A stretch of DNA of 64,000 bases from DASZHJ01 sp035581425. Lineage in GTDB: Bacteria > Pseudomonadota > Alphaproteobacteria > ATCC43930 > CGMCC-115725. Every line of letters starts with the position of its first letter. Position 1 is the first letter of the stretch. The stretch is taken from assembly GCA_035581425.1 (NCBI GenBank), contig DATJVP010000069.1:1-64000 (forward strand), given 5' to 3'. The notes beneath the pieces are model-generated. The model did not search any database. It was not told where the DNA came from and saw only the letters and a list, made by a program, of their open reading frames with translations. This document shows positions 61,115-64,000 of this stretch, piece by piece. The translations under genes and the position numbers were made by a program.

Positions 61115-62884
61115 CTATCCCCGCTCGCCCAACGCCGCGAAGACGTCGGCGGCGGGCGGACGCCGCAGCACGTGGTGGCGGTGCCAGAGGGCGTAGAACA
61201 ATAGGGTCCAGGCCGCGAAGCCGACGCGGCGACGGCGCGCTTCCTTGAAGAGGCGCGCGACGGCATCGGGCGCACAGATCTCGGCGATGCCGGGAGCGGC
61301 GGCGACCAGCGGGCCCAGCTGTGTGCCGCGGCGCGCGATCCATTCGCCGACGGGCACGGTGAAGCCTTGCTTGCGCGCAAAAGGCTGCGTCACCGGCACG
61401 TGCTCCGCGACCCAGCGCCGGAGCAGCCACTTCCCCAGGCGCTTGTTGATCTTGAGCTCGTCCGGAAGGCGAAAAGCGAATTCCGCCACGACGGGATCGA
61501 GGAATGGCGTGCGGCCTTCGACGCCATGCGCCATCAGACAGCGATCGAGCTTGCCCAGAAGATCGTTAGGAAGCCAATCCGCGCAATCGACGGCCTGCGC
61601 GACCTGCAGCGCGCTTCGCTGCGCTCGCGCCTCCGTCGCCTCAGCGGCCTCGATGCCGTCGCGCCAACCCGTGAGCTCCTGGCGCAGCACGCCGAGCCCA
61701 TCGAGAATGCCACGACGGCGCGCGATCTTGCCGCCGAGCCACCAGGGTCGGAGGCCGCTCCGGTAGCGGCCGTAACCCGCGAAGAGCTCGTCGCCGCCCT
61801 CGCCGGAGAGGATCACCTTGAGTCCCGCCGCGCGCGCGGCTGCGGCGAGCTTGTAGGTCGGCAGGATCGCGTAATCCGCGGCGGGATCGTCCATCGCCGC
61901 CGCGATCTCCGGCAACAGCAGCCAGAAGTCCCCTTCGCGGAATTCGACCTCGTTGTGCTCGGCTCCGAGCGCCTTCGCGACTGCCCGCGCCTGCTCGCGC
62001 TCGTCGGGCGCGCCCGTGTTGGAAAAGCCCGCGGTGAAGGCTCGGACGGGGCGCTCGTTCAGCCGCGCCATCATCGCGAGCACCGCCGCGCTGTCGGTGC
62101 CGCCGGAGAGGAACATGCCGTAGGGCACGTCCGAGCGCTGATGGATACGCACGCTGTCGGCGAAGATGCCGTCGAATGCCGCGAGCGCCTCCTCCTCGGC
62201 ACAGCGCAGCAGCCCTGTCTCCGGAAGCGCCGCGCGCCGCCGTCGCTCGACGATCCGGCCGCGCGAGACCACGAGCGTCTCGCCGGGGAGCAACCGCTCG
62301 ATCCCCGCGAAGATCGTCTGCCGTCCGGTCGTGAACTGGAGCTGCAGCAGCTCGTTCCGCGCCAGCGGTACCATCTTTCCCTCGACCGCGCCGCCGTCGA
62401 TAAGCGCCCGCGGCTCGCTCGCGAAAGCCAAGCCCTCCGGCGTCTCCGCGTAGTAGAGCGGCTTGATGCCGAAGGGATCGCGCGCAAGCAGGAGCCGCCC
62501 CGCGCCGGGATCGTGGAGCGCGATTGCGTACATGCCGCGGAGCTCCTCGGTGAACGCGACGCCGCGGCGGCGGTAGAGGTGGAGCGGCAGCTCGCAGTCG
62601 GAACCGGTCGCGAAGACCGCCCCATCCATTGCCGCGCGCAGCTCGATATAGTTGTAGATCTCGCCGTTCGCGACGAGCGCGGCGCCGCCGGGCTCGTAGA
62701 GCGGCTGGTCGCCGGTGACGAGATCGATGATCGCGAGACGGCGCTGCATCATCGCGACGTCGCCCGCGCGATAGTGCCCGATCCCGTCGGGGCCGCGATG
62801 CGCAAGCGTCTCCGCCATCGTCTGCATCGCGTTCGCGGAGGGCGGGCGCCCGCCGCTGCTCATGATCCCGGCGATGCCGCACAT
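61115..62884 (-). CDS. asnB: Asparagine synthase (glutamine-hydrolysing)
   Basis: 589 aa from ATG at 62884. Glutaminase nucleophile Cys2 (MCGIAGIMS), then AHRGPDGIGHY and RLAIIDLVTGDQPLYEP in the Ntn domain; the synthase domain has PYGMFLSGGTDSAAVL (SGGTDS pyrophosphate loop) and LSGEGGDELFAGYGRY. Polysaccharide loci often carry such AsnB copies for sugar or peptide amidation, so here it may serve the surface-polymer genes next to it rather than general asparagine supply. Confidence 0.9.
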   Translation of the reverse strand: MCGIAGIMSSGGRPPSANAMQTMAETLAHRGPDGIGHYRAGDVAMMQRRLAIIDLVTGDQPLYEPGGAALVANGEIYNYIELRAAMDGAVFATGSDCELPLHLYRRRGVAFTEELRGMYAIALHDPGAGRLLLARDPFGIKPLYYAETPEGLAFASEPRALIDGGAVEGKMVPLARNELLQLQFTTGRQTIFAGIERLLPGETLVVSRGRIVERRRRAALPETGLLRCAEEEALAAFDGIFADSVRIHQRSDVPYGMFLSGGTDSAAVLAMMARLNERPVRAFTAGFSNTGAPDEREQARAVAKALGAEHNEVEFREGDFWLLLPEIAAAMDDPAADYAILPTYKLAAAARAAGLKVILSGEGGDELFAGYGRYRSGLRPWWLGGKIARRRGILDGLGVLRQELTGWRDGIEAAEATEARAQRSALQVAQAVDCADWLPNDLLGKLDRCLMAHGVEGRTPFLDPVVAEFAFRLPDELKINKRLGKWLLRRWVAEHVPVTQPFARKQGFTVPVGEWIARRGTQLGPLVAAAPGIAEICAPDAVARLFKEARRRRVGFAAWTLLFYALWHRHHVLRRPPAADVFAALGERG

Positions 62885-63909
62885 CAGCGCGCGACCCGCT
62901 CGAGAAATTCCCGATAGCGCGCGACCACCGTCGTCTCGCCGAATTGAGCGGCGTAGGCCGCATGTCCGGCCTCGGCAAGGCGATTGCGAAGAGCGGGATC
63001 GCCCGCGAGCCGCCCGATCGCAGCCGCCAGCGCCGCCGAATCGTCGATGGGAACGAGGAGTCCGGTCTCGCCGTCGCGGATGAGTGCGGCGGGTCCGGCA
63101 CTTGCCGCGGCCACAACCGGCACGCTTGCGGACCACGCCTCGATCACGACATTGCCGAGCGGCTCCTGACGCGAGGGACAGGCCAGCATGTCCGCGGCGG
63201 CGAGAAGCGCCGCCGTGTCCTCGCGCCAGCCCAGAAAATGCACGCGCTCCGCAATATCGAGTGCCGCCGCCTTGGTCTCGAGCGCCGCGCGGAGCGGTCC
63301 CTCTCCCGCGAGCCAGAGATGCGCCCGAGGCACGAATGCCATCGCCGCCAGCAGGACGTCGAAGGCCTTGTTCTCGTGAAGCCGGCCCAGCGCGAGAATG
63401 AGTGGCACGTCCTCGGGCGTTCCGAGGCTCGCGCGCGCGACCGGCGGCGAGCGCATTTCCGGCACGAAATTCGGGAGGTAATGCGCCCGTTCCGCGGGCC
63501 AGCCCGAGCGTACGAGGTAGTCGCAGATCTCCTGCGTGTTGCCGATCAAGTGCTGACACCGCCGATAGTGCCGGAGGTCGTAGTAGCCCCCGAGCCTCGC
63601 AACATGCACGAATTCGCCGCTTGGGCAAAGCTGGGTCGCGCGTGTCATCCAGGTGAGCACGATTTGCGGCCTGTAGTCGCGGATCGCGCGGCGGAAGCCG
63701 AAAAGCGTCGAGAGGTCGAGCCAGCGATGGAAGGGAAGCTCGATAGGGGCGATGCCACCCACGCGGAGCGCCGCCGCACGCGCGGAGTCCCTGCGGATGA
63801 GGATGCGCTGGTCCTGGCCTGCGCGCTCGAAGGCGAGCGCGAGCCGCACGAAGAAGGTCTCGGCGCCGCCATGCGGCGCGCCTGCCATCGCCTGCAAGAG
63901 GCGGATCAT
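62884..63909 (-). CDS. GT4-family glycosyltransferase
   Basis: 341 aa. N-terminal GAPHGGAETFFVRLALAFERAG, and in the C-terminal Rossmann half PLILALGRLHENKAFDVLLAAM and the EX7E motif EPLGNVVIE followed by AWSASVPVVAAASAG. Retaining glycosyltransferase of the GT4 type, probably adding a sugar in a surface polysaccharide. It overlaps asnB by 1 nt (TGATG) and the upstream gene by 4 nt. Confidence 0.9.
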   Translation of the reverse strand: MIRLLQAMAGAPHGGAETFFVRLALAFERAGQDQRILIRRDSARAAALRVGGIAPIELPFHRWLDLSTLFGFRRAIRDYRPQIVLTWMTRATQLCPSGEFVHVARLGGYYDLRHYRRCQHLIGNTQEICDYLVRSGWPAERAHYLPNFVPEMRSPPVARASLGTPEDVPLILALGRLHENKAFDVLLAAMAFVPRAHLWLAGEGPLRAALETKAAALDIAERVHFLGWREDTAALLAAADMLACPSRQEPLGNVVIEAWSASVPVVAAASAGPAALIRDGETGLLVPIDDSAALAAAIGRLAGDPALRNRLAEAGHAAYAAQFGETTVVARYREFLERVAR

Positions 63910-64000
63910 GGGATGAGGGCTTCGAAGCGCGCGGCGGCCTCGTCCCAGCCAATCCCCTTCTGCAGTTCCACGGCTGCCGCATGCTGCCGCCGCCAGAGCG
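63906..64000 (-). CDS. C-terminal end of a further glycosyltransferase (partial)
   Basis: The last 31 codons (LWRRQHAAAVELQKGIGW then DEAAARFEALIP) end in TGA at 63906-63908. The RxQHAAAVE...GWDxAAxRFE pattern is the usual C-terminal helix of GT4 enzymes in EPS loci. The gene start lies outside the window; it overlaps the next gene by ATGA. Confidence 0.65.
   Translation of the reverse strand, partial: LWRRQHAAAVELQKGIGWDEAAARFEALIP

Noticed and set aside
1..64000. CRISPR arrays, rRNA, riboswitches, transposases
   Set aside because: None recognised: no regularly spaced repeats, no rRNA-like stretches, no riboswitch core and no transposase motifs in either strand.

Overview
The window is high-GC, gene-dense DNA with short intergenic gaps and many 1-11 bp start/stop overlaps. 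It looks like the chromosome of an alphaproteobacterium (Rhodospirillales/Hyphomicrobiales-like). The basis is the order murA - DUF2948 - hisG - hisD - UPF0262 - low-Mr phosphotyrosine phosphatase, and separately maf - RNase E/G - yacG - tRNA-Phe, both typical of that class. The species cannot be named from the sequence alone. No rRNA, CRISPR array, phage, transposase or integrase was seen.

Layout. (1) 1-10976, minus: a nine-gene run hyuB - hyuA - dipeptide-type ABC importer (two permeases, two ATPases, binding protein) - amidase - greB; it looks like uptake and hydrolysis of a cyclic or linear amide. (2) 11084-13932: a membrane-anchored TIR protein, an orphan branched-chain-type binding protein, a SnoaL-like protein and the remnant of a VapC-type PIN toxin. 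(3) 14018-24311, plus: ten closely packed genes with a metal-dependent amidohydrolase, a complete polyamine-type importer, a TauD/TfdA-like dioxygenase, a UbiD-family decarboxylase and a second importer of the ABC_sub_bind class. (4) 24435-29615: a small membrane ORF, an AraC regulator, a degenerate alpha/beta hydrolase, a TPR protein, a cNMP-binding thioredoxin-reductase-like flavoprotein flanked by direct repeats, and an NTF2-fold immunity-like protein. (5) 29747-33744: tRNA-Phe, a creatinase-like M24 protein, yacG, RNase E/G and maf. (6) 33875-44036: a block of cupin, class II aldolase, an orphan amino-acid-type binding protein, amidohydrolase, luciferase-like monooxygenase and a second dipeptide-type importer. 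(7) 44068-51990: the LMW-PTP to murA housekeeping cluster, dcd, a small basic protein, a B3/4-domain protein, tRNA-Thr, a YciI-like protein and a cell-wall amidase. (8) 52226-57039: an EamA transporter, AcuI-like reductase, thiolase, pyrC and a HAD hydrolase. (9) 57076-61054: a third type of importer (ATPase, binding protein, two permeases). (10) 61115-64000, minus: asparagine synthase and glycosyltransferases, the edge of a surface-polysaccharide locus.

The main theme is nutrient capture. There are seven periplasmic binding proteins and five complete ABC importers, most sitting beside a hydrolase, decarboxylase or oxygenase that could process the imported compound. These blocks are interleaved with housekeeping loci. 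In particular, about 10 kb of transport and catabolic genes lies between LMW-PTP and maf, where infA is usually found; no infA is present in the window. Substrates are not determinable from sequence by eye, and all substrate statements below are inference.
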